Of a stretch of 64,000 bases of DNA, positions 7,514 through 15,096 are shown piece after piece. A program made the position numbers and the translations under genes. Source of the stretch: a virus; the IMG/VR virus record IMGVR_UViG_3300047089_000307, positions 62,001 through 126,000 of that record; one strand, 5' to 3'. Under the pieces are notes generated by a model that did no database searches, was not told the DNA's origin, and was given only the letters and a program-made list of their open reading frames with translations. Numbering within the stretch: the stretch's first letter is position 1; the number at the start of each line of letters is the position of its first letter.

Positions 7514-8445
7514 CACTTGCCCGCCGGGATCGTGTTCGGCGCGCCAACGTAGATCGTGCACGTCTTGCACTGGTCCGCCAGGTCTTGCAGGCCCAGGAAG
7601 TACTGCGCGTACGGCCCGTACAGCTTCTGGGCTGCGGCCAGCCGGGCGGCGTTGACGCTCAGCGCCTGCTCCGCCGCGATCTGCTGGTTGTACAGCTGCT
7701 GGACGGCCGGGTCGGTCGGCGTCACGTTGTCGACGGTCACTAGCATCGGGACGCAGTTCGTCACCGTGCTGGCATCGCCGCAGAAGTAGGGAGCCTTTGT
7801 CCCTGCTGCCACGTCTAGCTCAGCATTCAGGTCTTGCGCGATCTTCGCGCCCAGTGCCGGCCAGGAAACCGGGTCGGTCCACAGTGACGGCCCGAACTGG
7901 CCGATGACGTCATTGGTGGCCCGGTCAACGGCCGGCCCCATGTTCTCGGCCAGCATGGCGTTCCAGCCGGGAGTGGAGGAGTGCGGGTTCAGCGCCACGC
8001 TGGCGTCCGTCTGGTCCGAGCTCTCCGCGCAGCCGTACTTGAGGCAGAACGCGAGGAAGGCCGGCATCACCTTGTCTACCTGGGTAGGCGTAAAGTACAC
8101 CGAGGTCCAGACGTGCACGGGCATGCCAGGAGTGCCGTCCTTTCCGGCGCCTGTCCGTACCGACATCGGGTTGTTACGGTCGCCGCCGGACGGTGAGGTC
8201 CGGTAGTTCCGGGCGTCGCACGGGTAGTACCAGGCCGTGTTGTCGTTGCCGATATTCACGTACTGCCCCGGGTGCGCGATGGCCACCACGTTCTGCGTCC
8301 CGCTGGCGTAGCCGTGACCGGTGACGATCGCGCACTGGGAGATGGCGGGCTGGGCGTGCGTGCACGATGCCAGCGCCGCCAGGCCGGCCGCTACGGCCGT
8401 TGCGCTCACCAGGATCGTCCCGGCAAGCCTCCTGCTGATCCTCAA
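7513..8445 (-). CDS. SPFH/band-7-like secreted lipoprotein
   Basis: 310 aa. The N-terminus has a basic start, a hydrophobic stretch and a lipobox L-A-S-C (Cys near residue 28), so it should be lipid-anchored outside the membrane. The middle and C-terminus follow the band-7/SPFH plan: V-H-V-W-T-S-V-Y-F-T-P-T, a long helix with QQIAAEQALSVNAARLAAAQ, and D-Q-C-K-T-C near the end. Host SPFH proteins scaffold membranes and inhibit proteases. Phage copies are known but their role is not established. Superinfection exclusion or lysis control are possibilities. Confidence 0.8.
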   Translation of the reverse strand: MRISRRLAGTILVSATAVAAGLAALASCTHAQPAISQCAIVTGHGYASGTQNVVAIAHPGQYVNIGNDNTAWYYPCDARNYRTSPSGGDRNNPMSVRTGAGKDGTPGMPVHVWTSVYFTPTQVDKVMPAFLAFCLKYGCAESSDQTDASVALNPHSSTPGWNAMLAENMGPAVDRATNDVIGQFGPSLWTDPVSWPALGAKIAQDLNAELDVAAGTKAPYFCGDASTVTNCVPMLVTVDNVTPTDPAVQQLYNQQIAAEQALSVNAARLAAAQKLYGPYAQYFLGLQDLADQCKTCTIYVGAPNTIPAGK

Positions 8446-8711
8446 CTGATTTCCCTTTCTTGCAGTAGCCTGCCGAGCGCCTCATACGCGGGCAGGGCCA
8501 GCTCCCTGGTGCTTCCTGATGCCAGGGAGTCACTGATTGCCGTGGCGAGCGCGTCCTGCGCCAGCTTCAGGGAACGGCGCTGCGCATGGACGGCGCACCG
8601 TTCCCGCTGGTAGCCGCGGATCTTCCGGGTCGCCCAGAAGCCGAGGGCCCCCATCCACACGGTCGCGACCAGCAGCGACGGCAGCGTCACGCTGACAAAG
8701 AACCGGATCAT
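8442..8711 (-). CDS. Single-pass membrane protein
   Basis: 89 aa from ATG 8711, which overlaps the upstream stop (ATGA). One N-terminal membrane helix (F-F-V-S-V-T-L-P-S-L-L-V-A-T-V-W-M-G) is followed by a basic helical cytoplasmic part. It overlaps the SPFH gene by 4 bases, so the two may act at the same membrane. Confidence 0.7.
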   Translation of the reverse strand: MIRFFVSVTLPSLLVATVWMGALGFWATRKIRGYQRERCAVHAQRRSLKLAQDALATAISDSLASGSTRELALPAYEALGRLLQEREIS

Positions 8712-8989
8712 TGCGTTCCCAGGTAGCCCTCGATCACGGCCAGCTCCCGGCGGAGATCCAGGGCCAGCACGCGGGCACGGGCCTGGTCGGCGGCCAGTTC
8801 CCCTTCCGTCTTGCGACCGTAGCCGCTCAGCTTCACGTCCGCCCACCGCCATCTCCCGGGCGGGCAGGGCACGCTGAGGTCATCTGCCGCCCTGATCCGG
8901 TTCCGCAGCGACCAGCAGTGATCGCGCAGGACCTTCCGCGCCTCCTCCGGCAGGGTCGTCAGCCCCATGCGGCGCACCCGCCATCGCAT
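8708..8989 (-). CDS. Hypothetical helical protein
   Basis: 93 aa, Arg-rich and mainly helical (D-Q-A-R-A-R-V-L-A-L-D-L-R-R-E-L). It overlaps the 3' end of the cysteine-repeat gene by 31 bases, and a second possible start lies at Met8. Its ATGA overlap with the next gene shows translational coupling. Function unknown. Confidence 0.6.
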   Translation of the reverse strand: MRWRVRRMGLTTLPEEARKVLRDHCWSLRNRIRAADDLSVPCPPGRWRWADVKLSGYGRKTEGELAADQARARVLALDLRRELAVIEGYLGTQ

Positions 8990-9831
8990 TCATTGCACCC
9001 GGCCACGGCCACGGCCACCGGGTGGGCTGCCGCGTTCACGAGCGGGAACTCGAATATGCGCCGGGAATCGATGTCGGCGGAGCAGCTGACCTCGCCGTCC
9101 TGGGCGCAGCCGGCGTTCACGAGCACCCGTCCGCCGTTCTCCCAGCAGTCCTGGTCGTTGACGCCGTCCTCGCAGCCGGCCGCGCGCACGCGCTGCTCCG
9201 TGCACTCGCTGAGGGCCGCGTCGTCGGCTTCCTCGCAGCCAGCCGCGCGGACGGCCCGGCCATTGCCGCTCTCCCAGCAGTCGCCGCGATCGTCGGCGTT
9301 GTCACAGCCCGCGCTCACGACCCGGGCACGGGCCGCCCGCTTGTTATCGTCTTCGGCCCAGCAGACGTAGTCGTCGCAGCCGGCCCCGGTCAGCCACGGC
9401 TCGCTCTCGCTGACGCTCACCCGGGTCACGGCGGGCTGCGAGAGTGCCTGCATGCGGTCCCACGCCTGCTCGCCCTCCGGGACGTGCGCGTGGAAGGGGG
9501 CGGTCCAGCGCTCTGCATCCGGGTCCCACGTCCGCAGGAACTCCCGGTCCTCGTGCCCGGTGAGCTCGTGCCGGATGAATCCCAGCAGCCGGAACAGCAG
9601 CGCTTCCGTGCTCTCGTAGTCGCTGGCGCTCACCCGGATGAGGGCGCGCTCGGTGAGCGGGACGCGGTACTCCCCGCCCCGGGTGATGAAGCTGGAGTCG
9701 ACGGTCTCGATCTCGATGCCCACGTGCACCCGGTCGCCGTCACCCGGCGCCGGCGCGGCGCTGATCCTCCATCCCGGGCGGAAGATCGTCCTGCGCAGGA
9801 CGCCGACCGCCTCGTGCTGGCTAATGCTCAT
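8959..9831 (-). CDS. Two-part protein with six AGC cysteine repeats
   Basis: 290 aa. Residues 1-145 form an alpha/beta domain (G-W-R-I-S-A, H-V-G-I-E-I-E-T-V, R-H-E-L-T-G-H-E-D) of a type seen alone in actinophages. Residues 150-288 hold six units that each begin A-G-C-[DNEA], most with a second Cys (often D-C-W-E) after 6-12 residues, in a strongly acidic background. No signal peptide is visible. The repeats suggest metal binding or, if exported, disulfide stacking. Confidence 0.75.
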   Translation of the reverse strand: MSISQHEAVGVLRRTIFRPGWRISAAPAPGDGDRVHVGIEIETVDSSFITRGGEYRVPLTERALIRVSASDYESTEALLFRLLGFIRHELTGHEDREFLRTWDPDAERWTAPFHAHVPEGEQAWDRMQALSQPAVTRVSVSESEPWLTGAGCDDYVCWAEDDNKRAARARVVSAGCDNADDRGDCWESGNGRAVRAAGCEEADDAALSECTEQRVRAAGCEDGVNDQDCWENGGRVLVNAGCAQDGEVSCSADIDSRRIFEFPLVNAAAHPVAVAVAGCNECDGGCAAWG

Positions 9832-9837
9832 TCCTTG

Positions 9838-9882
9838 TCATCCTTCCTTGACGATGACCTGCTTGGCCGCGCGCTCGCTCAT
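9838..9882 (-). CDS. Possible 14-aa coupling mini-ORF
   Basis: MSERAAKQVIVKEG. Its ATG overlaps the previous stop (TAATG), and its last codons form the AAGGAAGG ribosome site of the next gene, whose ATG is 6 bases on. Probably a translational bridge rather than a functional peptide. Confidence 0.35.
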   Translation of the reverse strand: MSERAAKQVIVKEG

Positions 9883-10133
9883 TACCAGGTCACCGTGCAG
9901 TCGGGCTGGTAGCAGACGTGCGACCCGGGATGGCTCGCGCCCTTCTTGCCGCGCTCGCCCATGACGATGAGATCGCAGCGGTGCGTGAGGTGCGGCTGGC
10001 CGCCGGTTTCCTCGTGCGTTGAGCCGCACTTCTTGTTCCCGGCGTCGCGGCCCTGGTAGGCGCCCAGCCCGGCAAGGCACCCGATCGCGTGCTTCTTGAT
10101 CGTGCCCCCGCACTGGTCACAGGGTGCTGCCAT
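9882..10133 (-). CDS. Small zinc-finger-like protein
   Basis: 83 aa from ATG 10133. C-D-Q-C at the N-terminus, then a Cys near residue 19, K-K-C, T-H-R-C and a C-terminal H-V-C-Y-Q-P-D-C give several potential zinc ligands. It begins inside the 3' end of the next gene upstream. Function unknown. Confidence 0.65.
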   Translation of the reverse strand: MAAPCDQCGGTIKKHAIGCLAGLGAYQGRDAGNKKCGSTHEETGGQPHLTHRCDLIVMGERGKKGASHPGSHVCYQPDCTVTW

Positions 10134-10356
10134 TTTCCTGCCTTTCCAGGCTCATGTTCGACATGCTGAGGACATGGAACCCGGCCCTCTCCCGGCCCTT
10201 TCCGTGGCCCTGCTCCCGCATGGCTGCATAGAACCTCGTGAGCGCGTTGGGAACTGACGTGGCCTGGATGGTCATGTGGCTTAGCACGGTGGGATCATCT
10301 CCGGCCAGGTGCAGCCAGGTAACACGGAACTCATGCTGGGGCATCTTCGGGTTCAC
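10117..10356 (-). CDS. Hypothetical small protein
   Basis: 79 aa. It contains E-F-R-V-T-W-L-H-L-A-G and a helix A-L-T-R-F-Y-A-A-M-R, a beta-alpha layout seen in small actinophage proteins. The ATG is 10 bases downstream of an AGGTAAGGGGAGA-like purine run. Function unknown. Confidence 0.6.
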   Translation of the reverse strand: MNPKMPQHEFRVTWLHLAGDDPTVLSHMTIQATSVPNALTRFYAAMREQGHGKGRERAGFHVLSMSNMSLERQENGSTL

Positions 10357-10376
10357 TGTCTCCCCTTACCTGCCAC

Positions 10377-10406
10377 GGGCCGCCTTCCGTCTCCGGAGGG
10401 CGGCCC
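10377..10406. terminator. GC-rich hairpin, possible terminator
   Basis: An 8-bp stem GGGCCGCC with its complement, and a nested TCCG/CGGA stem inside, between the 48-aa membrane gene and the next leftward gene. No U-tract, so its role is uncertain. Confidence 0.4.
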
Positions 10407-10413
10407 GGCTGGA

Positions 10414-10560
10414 TCAGCTGTCGGCGGCGTCGTCCCAGTCGCCGGGCCCGGTGCCCTCAGCGTCCTCCAGGCTGGCGATCATCCGGCGGAAGGCCAGGAT
10501 CGCCGACAGCGCGGCAGCCCCGGCAGAGGCCAGGATGAGCCCGAGTTCGATCTTCCTCAT
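10414..10560 (-). CDS. 48-aa single-pass membrane protein
   Basis: MRKIELGLILASAGAAALSA is followed by an acidic tail ending D-W-D-D-A-A-D-S. One membrane helix. The ATG at 10560 has a clear purine ribosome site (AGGGAAAGAAA). The size and layout resemble small phage inner-membrane peptides. Function unknown. Confidence 0.7.
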   Translation of the reverse strand: MRKIELGLILASAGAAALSAILAFRRMIASLEDAEGTGPGDWDDAADS

Positions 10561-10603
10561 TTTCTTTCCCTTTTCTCTTTCTTTTGCGGTGGATGGCAGT
10601 GAG

Positions 10604-10669
10604 CGGAAAGGAGCGGACTCGAACCGCTTGCCCGGGGATATTCATCCCGGTATGCGCCTGCGCCTTTCC
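10604..10669 (-). tRNA. tRNA-like element with reduced D-arm, probably degenerate
   Basis: On the minus strand GGAAAGG (10669-10663) pairs exactly with CCTTTCC (10611-10605), with discriminator G. AGCGG-TTCGAGT-CCGCT forms a perfect T-arm. Between them only 34 bases remain, against about 41 in a normal tRNA. A CCGGG/CCCGG stem is visible with a loop that could show GAA, but a standard D-arm with GG is missing and the anticodon stem is imperfect. It may be a decayed tRNA, a tRNA-like structure, or the phage side of a tRNA attachment site. Confidence 0.45.
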
Positions 10670-10766
10670 TGGGCGTCCCCGCCGTATCACCCTTCCGTGC
10701 GCCCGTCGATGAAATGCCTCCTGTGCGCACCCGAGGCAGGGATGCTGTTGTAACCGGGGAGAAAGG

Positions 10767-11018
10767 TTAAGCCCCAGCCGGCGGGGAGCCTGCCTCCAGT
10801 TCTACCCTGCCGGAGTCCGGTGGGCCGCCTCGCTCAGCAGGGGGAGCCTCCCAGGCTTCGACCGCGCGCACGGCGATCTCCAGTCCCTCGGCTATGCCCA
10901 GCTCCCGGTTCCTGGCCTTGATCGTCCGGGCGCCCAGGGCCGTCTCGCGGTGCCCGGCGGCCAGGTTGCCCAGGTGCGTGCAGAAGCCGGCCTTGTCCGC
11001 GATGATTACCTGCTTCAC
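10767..11018 (-). CDS. Hypothetical small protein
   Basis: 83 aa from GTG 11018, preceded by GAGGAAGG. It starts MKQVIIADKAGFCTHLG, then a helical segment and a Pro/Gly-rich acidic C-terminus. A small cytoplasmic protein of unknown role in the leftward operon. Confidence 0.6.
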   Translation of the reverse strand: MKQVIIADKAGFCTHLGNLAAGHRETALGARTIKARNRELGIAEGLEIAVRAVEAWEAPPAERGGPPDSGRVELEAGSPPAGA

Positions 11019-11090
11019 GTGCCCTTCCTCTCCCGCCCCGCCGGCCGGGTCACTCCGGTCAGCGGGGCGGAGCCTTTGGTTACGGCGTGC

Positions 11091-11537
11091 TCACCCGTAA
11101 TCCTTGTAGTCCACCGGGCCCTCGGGGGTCCAGAACCGGAACGTCCCGTGGTGCGGGCCGGCCAGCACGATCGTCGCGAGCTTGCCCGTCACCTGCGTGA
11201 TGGTGTGCGCCTGGCTGCGGCGCAGCAGGTACGGCCGCCACGGACGGTGGTGGCGGGTGACCGGCGGCCGGGACATGTCGCGAGTGTCCCAGACCTTCTC
11301 CGTGTACCCGCCGCTGACCGCGACGGAAATAAAGGACCGCGCGTGGTCGTGCGGGTCACGCCCGCTGTCCGGTCCGAAGATCCGCGTTACCAGCAGGGTG
11401 AGCGCCGGGACGGTGAGCAGCCGCCAGCGGTCGATGAACACGTCATCGCCGACGCTCACCTGGTAGTGCCGGACGCCTGCCCAGCGCGGGGTGCGCGGGG
11501 CGGTCGCGGTCGTGCGGTCTGGCGCTTCAGTGCTCAA
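11091..11537 (-). CDS. Cupin-like phage protein
   Basis: 148 aa. A double-stranded beta-helix is suggested by Y-Q-V-S-V-G-D-D-V-F-I, then D-P-H-D-H-A-R-S-F-I-S-V-A-V-S-G-G-Y and S-Q-A-H-T-I-T-Q-V. The H-x-H and later His are placed as cupin metal ligands usually are, and the protein ends W-T-P-E-G-P-V-D-Y-K-D-Y-G. Relatives are common in actinophages without known function. The substrate is unknown. Confidence 0.65.
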   Translation of the reverse strand: MSTEAPDRTTATAPRTPRWAGVRHYQVSVGDDVFIDRWRLLTVPALTLLVTRIFGPDSGRDPHDHARSFISVAVSGGYTEKVWDTRDMSRPPVTRHHRPWRPYLLRRSQAHTITQVTGKLATIVLAGPHHGTFRFWTPEGPVDYKDYG

Positions 11538-11736
11538 GGCTCTCAGGCTCCTTCCTTTCCTCCAGGTCTTCTGCCTCAGCGGCGAGTCCTCCGTCAGTCG
11601 CGCCGGCCAGCGCGAGCGTCGCGTGGACTTGCGCCCTGGTCAGCACACGCGGCGTGATCACATGGCCGCCATGGCTGGCAGTTGCGTACTCAGCGAGCAG
11701 CCGCTCGGCTTCGCGGTAATGCCAGGCCGCGTTCAT
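11527..11736 (-). CDS. Small helical protein, actinophage-type
   Basis: 69 aa from ATG 11736 (ATGA overlap with the DUF932 gene). W-H-Y-R-E-A-E-R-L-L-A-E-Y and T-R-A-Q-V-H-A-T-L-A-L-A-G-A-T are the pattern of a small protein found repeatedly in actinobacteriophages. The C-terminus is acidic. No function is known. Confidence 0.75.
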   Translation of the reverse strand: MNAAWHYREAERLLAEYATASHGGHVITPRVLTRAQVHATLALAGATDGGLAAEAEDLEERKEPESLEH

Positions 11737-12899
11737 GCCAGCGCCGCCTCGCGGGCCAGCTTCGCGGCCTTTGCCTTCAGCGGCTCGGACTTGAGCAGGT
11801 TGCGGTTCAGCTTGCTCTCCCAGGTCCGGGAGGTCCGGGCGTGGTCCAGGTACTCGCCGGCTGCCTGCACCAGGCCGTACGCGGTGCCGCCGATCCCGGC
11901 GCCCTCCACGGTCGGCCCGTTCAGGAAGCCGAGCACCGCGGCGCGGGCCTCCTCGATGTTGGCCATGACCCGGTCGGAGATGATGCCGTCCGGGGGCGCG
12001 GGAATGAATTCCTTCAGCCACATCTGCTGCTGAGCCGGGGTGACCTTGATCCCGAGCAGGTCGCTCATGGCCGTGACGTACTCCGCGTTCTCCTGCCGGG
12101 CGAACTGGAGTGCCCCGCGGGCTTCCTCCAGCCGGTCCCGCCAGTTGCCGCGGTGGCTGAACGAGAACACCGCGCCGGTCCGCTTGCCCTCCGCCTCGGC
12201 CGCGCCGAAGGTGTTCCCGCAGACGATGCGGACCTCGGTCAGCCGGGCGCAGCAGCTCGCGTTACCGGTGTGGTCACTGGTCACTCCCAGGTACGGGAAG
12301 CTGTAGGACGCGTCGATGCGCCCGCCAGCCTGCACCTGGTGCGGCTCGTCCAGCCGGGCGAGCATCCAGACCTTCTTGCCGCCGGACAGGCTGCCGCCGG
12401 TCTCCAGCTTCACCGTGCCCGGCTCAGTCCCGAGGATCGCGTCGATGATCTCACCGAACGCGCTGTTGGGCACGATGTGGTAGCTGTCGCGCTGGTAGGA
12501 GAGCGTGGCCCCGGTGTCGCTGCGGGCGATCCGGCTCCACTTCTCCTGGGCGGCGTCGCTGACGATCGTGCCGGTGAAGGAGCCGAACTGCACGGCGCCG
12601 ATGACCCCGGCGGCCTTGTCCGGGTTCCGGAAGGAAGCCTCCCACAGCCGGGTGAGCTGCGCCGCCGTCTCGGCCGTGGGCTGGCCGTTCTCACGGAGCA
12701 GGATCTCCATGGCGTGCTGGCGGAACTGGTCGGGGGACAGGAGGATATCGGCCGGCACCGGGTGCGCGACCGGGTCCCAGTCCAGGCCCGCGAGGACGCG
12801 GGCCTCCTGGAAGCTCTGCGGGTAGTCATCGAGCACTTCGCCCTGGCGATGCCATGGCATCTCTCGTACACTAAACATCTTTTCGACGTCTGCTGGCAC
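11733..12899 (-). CDS. DUF932 family protein (phage/plasmid-like TIGR03299)
   Basis: 388 aa from GTG 12899 with AAAGGGC upstream. Family marks: P-W-H-R-Q-G near the N-terminus, S-Y-H-I-V-P-N-S, D-E-P-H-Q-V, Y-L-G-V-T-S-D-H-T-G, R-I-V-C-G-N-T and S-F-S-H-R-G-N. DUF932 proteins are widespread in actinophages and plasmids; no activity is firmly assigned. It is the first gene of the leftward operon that ends at 7005 and shares an upstream region with the rightward lysis cassette. Confidence 0.88.
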   Translation of the reverse strand: MPADVEKMFSVREMPWHRQGEVLDDYPQSFQEARVLAGLDWDPVAHPVPADILLSPDQFRQHAMEILLRENGQPTAETAAQLTRLWEASFRNPDKAAGVIGAVQFGSFTGTIVSDAAQEKWSRIARSDTGATLSYQRDSYHIVPNSAFGEIIDAILGTEPGTVKLETGGSLSGGKKVWMLARLDEPHQVQAGGRIDASYSFPYLGVTSDHTGNASCCARLTEVRIVCGNTFGAAEAEGKRTGAVFSFSHRGNWRDRLEEARGALQFARQENAEYVTAMSDLLGIKVTPAQQQMWLKEFIPAPPDGIISDRVMANIEEARAAVLGFLNGPTVEGAGIGGTAYGLVQAAGEYLDHARTSRTWESKLNRNLLKSEPLKAKAAKLAREAALA

Positions 12900-12959
12900 T
12901 ACTGCCCTTTCTTCCGTGCCGTCTCATGCCGGGCTGGCGTGAGCGGCCTCTAAGCTACG

Positions 12960-13050
12960 CTTAGCGTATCATAGAGTATAACAAGAGGCGCTGGATGTTT
13001 ATTCCTAAAGGTCAAAGGTATCTTTTCGAACAAACGTTCTATAATGGCAA
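12960..13050. promoter_or_regulatory. Divergent promoter region
   Basis: AT-rich island between divergent operons. Candidate -10 boxes are TATCAT (12967-12972, rightward), TATACT (12980-12975, leftward, toward the DUF932 gene) and TATAAT (13040-13045, rightward). The TTAGCGTATCAT and ATAGAGTATAA stretches resemble the TTAGAGTATNAT element repeated at other intergenic sites in this window. No -35 consensus is evident. Confidence 0.55.
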
Positions 13051-13135
13051 TTCGCGTCCGCAGCGAGAATCTTGCCCTGACGCACGCGCTGGCTCCTGTT
13101 ACGATACCCGCAGATACTCCCCAGGAGGAGAAGCC

Positions 13136-13465
13136 ATGGAAATCCCGAGGCTCGCCAGCCCGGCCACGAACCCCAACGGCTACCTGGCCGCGGTCGGCGC
13201 GGTGCTCGCCGCCGTGGTCATGATCTACAACGCCGTCAATCACCGCGGCCCGGTTGACGCCACCGTGATCGTCTCCGGCGCCGGCGCGCTCCTCGCGCTG
13301 CTCAGCCGTCAGTACGTCACCCCGGTCAGCGACCCGCGCGACGGCAACGGGAACTCCCTCGCGGCGGTGCCCGCTCCCCTGGCACCGGTTCTCAGGACGG
13401 CAGCCGGCTTGAAGAGCACCAGTGACCTGCATGCTGCTGAGGACACGCCGCCGGGCCAGCCATGA
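13136..13465 (+). CDS. Two-helix membrane protein, holin candidate
   Basis: 109 aa from ATG 13136 with AGGAGGAG upstream. Two membrane helices (G-Y-L-A-A-V-G-A-V-L-A-A-V-V-M-I and V-I-V-S-G-A-G-A-L-L-A-L-L) are followed by a Pro-rich soluble tail. As first gene of the cassette with hydrolases it is a reasonable holin candidate, but other small membrane proteins in the window compete for this role. Confidence 0.65.
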   Translation: MEIPRLASPATNPNGYLAAVGAVLAAVVMIYNAVNHRGPVDATVIVSGAGALLALLSRQYVTPVSDPRDGNGNSLAAVPAPLAPVLRTAAGLKSTSDLHAAEDTPPGQP

Positions 13466-14355
13466 GCGATCTCGCCGGGGACGCCCCGGGCACGATCATC
13501 GTCGCCGGGGACTGGCACGGCAATACGCCCTGGGCGCTGCACGTCATCGGCGTGGCAGCGCGGCTGCTGGAGGGCGAGGAGCAGCCGGTAATCCTTCATT
13601 TGGGCGACTTCGGTATCTGGCCTGGCCCCGCGGGACAGCGGTACGTGCACGAGGTCAGGCGAGCCTGCCGGGAGAAGGGCGTGACGCTGTGGTTCATTGA
13701 CGGCAACCACGAGGATTTCACCCGGCTGCACCGGTTTGACATCCGCGAGGGGACCGCTGAGCCGGCGCCCGGCATGTGGTGGCTACCGCGCAACACCCGC
13801 TGGACCTGGCACGGCCGTACGTGGCACGCACTGGGCGGCGCGGTGAGCGTGGACCGGGCGATCCGGCACGAGGGCATCAGCTGGTGGCCGCAGGAGGAGA
13901 TCACGAGGTCGCAGGCGCGCGAGGCCATCGCGGCCGGCCCGGCGGACGTCCTTGTCACCCATGACTGTCCCGCAGGCGTGCGGCACTCATTCGGGCCGCC
14001 GCCGTCCTTCTGGGATGACCGCGACCTGGCGCGCAGTGACGCGCACCGCGAGCGGCTCCAGGACGTGGTCAGTGCCGTGCAGCCGCGGTGGATCATGCAC
14101 GGGCACCTGCACCGGGCCTACCAGCGCAACTGCGACTTCGGCTACGGCCCGGTAGAAGTCACCGGCCTGGACTGCGATGGCAGTGACGGAAACTACGCCG
14201 TGCTAGATGTGCGCACCATGGCATGGGAGCGGTTACGGCCCTGCTGCCCCGGCCCTTACGGCAGTCCCGCTTCCCCGGCTGCGCTCTTTTCAGTTACGTT
14301 CAGTGACAGAAAATCACCGAAGGTGGATTCCGTTACCGTTGCGCCAGGCGCATGA
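13462..14355 (+). CDS. Calcineurin-like metallophosphoesterase
   Basis: 297 aa. Metallophosphoesterase motifs are in order: G-D-W-H-G-N, L-G-D-F-G, D-G-N-H-E, T-H-D and M-H-G-H-L-H. Two metal ions would be bound by Asp, His and Asn. The substrate cannot be read from the sequence; phosphodiesters or nucleotides are typical. It overlaps the membrane protein gene by 4 bases. The C-terminal 60 residues after L-R-P-C-C look like a non-domain extension. Confidence 0.88.
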   Translation: MSDLAGDAPGTIIVAGDWHGNTPWALHVIGVAARLLEGEEQPVILHLGDFGIWPGPAGQRYVHEVRRACREKGVTLWFIDGNHEDFTRLHRFDIREGTAEPAPGMWWLPRNTRWTWHGRTWHALGGAVSVDRAIRHEGISWWPQEEITRSQAREAIAAGPADVLVTHDCPAGVRHSFGPPPSFWDDRDLARSDAHRERLQDVVSAVQPRWIMHGHLHRAYQRNCDFGYGPVEVTGLDCDGSDGNYAVLDVRTMAWERLRPCCPGPYGSPASPAALFSVTFSDRKSPKVDSVTVAPGA

Positions 14356-14383
14356 TCAGGGAAGCACCGTCAAGGAGGGGCAG

Positions 14384-14911
14384 ATGACAATCAACGGACT
14401 CCTGCCAGGGGACGTCCTGGCTACCCGCACCCCTGGCGCGTGGCCGGACACGATGATCCGCCTGGGGTCAGCGCTGCTGGACAAGCCGAACCTGAGTAAC
14501 CACGTCGCCGTCGTGCACCACTGGGATGCCAGCGGGACGCTGTGGGTCATCGAGGGACGGCCCGGCGGGGTCGGCTGGCGGAACGCGAGCGACTACCTGT
14601 CCTCGCGGTGGACGCTGTCCAACGTCGCCCAGCCGAAGACGGACGCGCAGCGCAAGGTCATCACGGACGGCGCGGTGGCGATCCTCGGCATGCCGTACGA
14701 CTGGGCGGCCATCATCGGCGACGGCCTGGACGACCTGCACCTGTGGAGCCCCGTGCACGGCCAGGTCCAGGGGCACGCGGTGTGCTCCGCGGTGGCGGCG
14801 CTGCTGTACGACAAGGCGGCCCTGGCACGTCCCGCGGGAGATGAAAGGCGCATCCAGCCCGCGGACTGGGCAGAATTCGTGGTCACACAGGGCTGGGCGG
14901 TGGCGCGGTGA
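14384..14911 (+). CDS. Permuted papain-like (NlpC/P60-superfamily, YiiX-type) hydrolase
   Basis: 175 aa from ATG 14384 with GGAGGGGC upstream. L-L-P-G-D-V-L-A, then S-N-H-V-A-V-V-H with the His, W-V-I-E-G, G-M-P-Y-D-W and H-A-V-C-S-A with the nucleophile-type Cys follow the circularly permuted papain-like plan. Such enzymes cut amide or thioester bonds in cell walls or proteins. No signal peptide, so it may act inside the cell or be released through a holin. Confidence 0.75.
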   Translation: MTINGLLPGDVLATRTPGAWPDTMIRLGSALLDKPNLSNHVAVVHHWDASGTLWVIEGRPGGVGWRNASDYLSSRWTLSNVAQPKTDAQRKVITDGAVAILGMPYDWAAIIGDGLDDLHLWSPVHGQVQGHAVCSAVAALLYDKAALARPAGDERRIQPADWAEFVVTQGWAVAR

Positions 14912-15096
14912 GGGTGCTCATCGACTGGGACGATCAGTACCCGGCGCTGTACCTGCGGTTCGGGGGCTACGGGACTGAAGGAGAGACGGAAGTGCCCGAT
15001 GACGTCGCTGAGCGATGGCGCGCAACGTGGGACGCGTGGTGGGAGCTGGCTGACGAGGTCCGCGCCTTCGAGGCGGAGCGGGGCGTGACTCAGTGA
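14908..15096 (+). CDS. Hypothetical small acidic protein
   Basis: 62 aa from GTG 14908 (GTGA overlap). Aromatic and acidic: W-D-D-Q-Y-P-A-L-Y-L-R-F-G-G-Y and a helix R-W-R-A-T-W-D-A-W-W-E-L. Coupled on both sides by 4-base overlaps. Function unknown. Confidence 0.65.
   Translation: MRVLIDWDDQYPALYLRFGGYGTEGETEVPDDVAERWRATWDAWWELADEVRAFEAERGVTQ

Noticed and set aside
10604-10669. Functional tRNA-Phe (GAA)
   Set aside because: A GAA triplet after T is present, but the D-arm is missing and the anticodon stem does not pair properly, so I kept only a tRNA-like call.
10457-10690. 77-aa leftward frame across the tRNA-like element
   Set aside because: It spans the acceptor/T-arm structure and a good small membrane gene in another frame; composition is Arg/Lys/Gly without domain signs.
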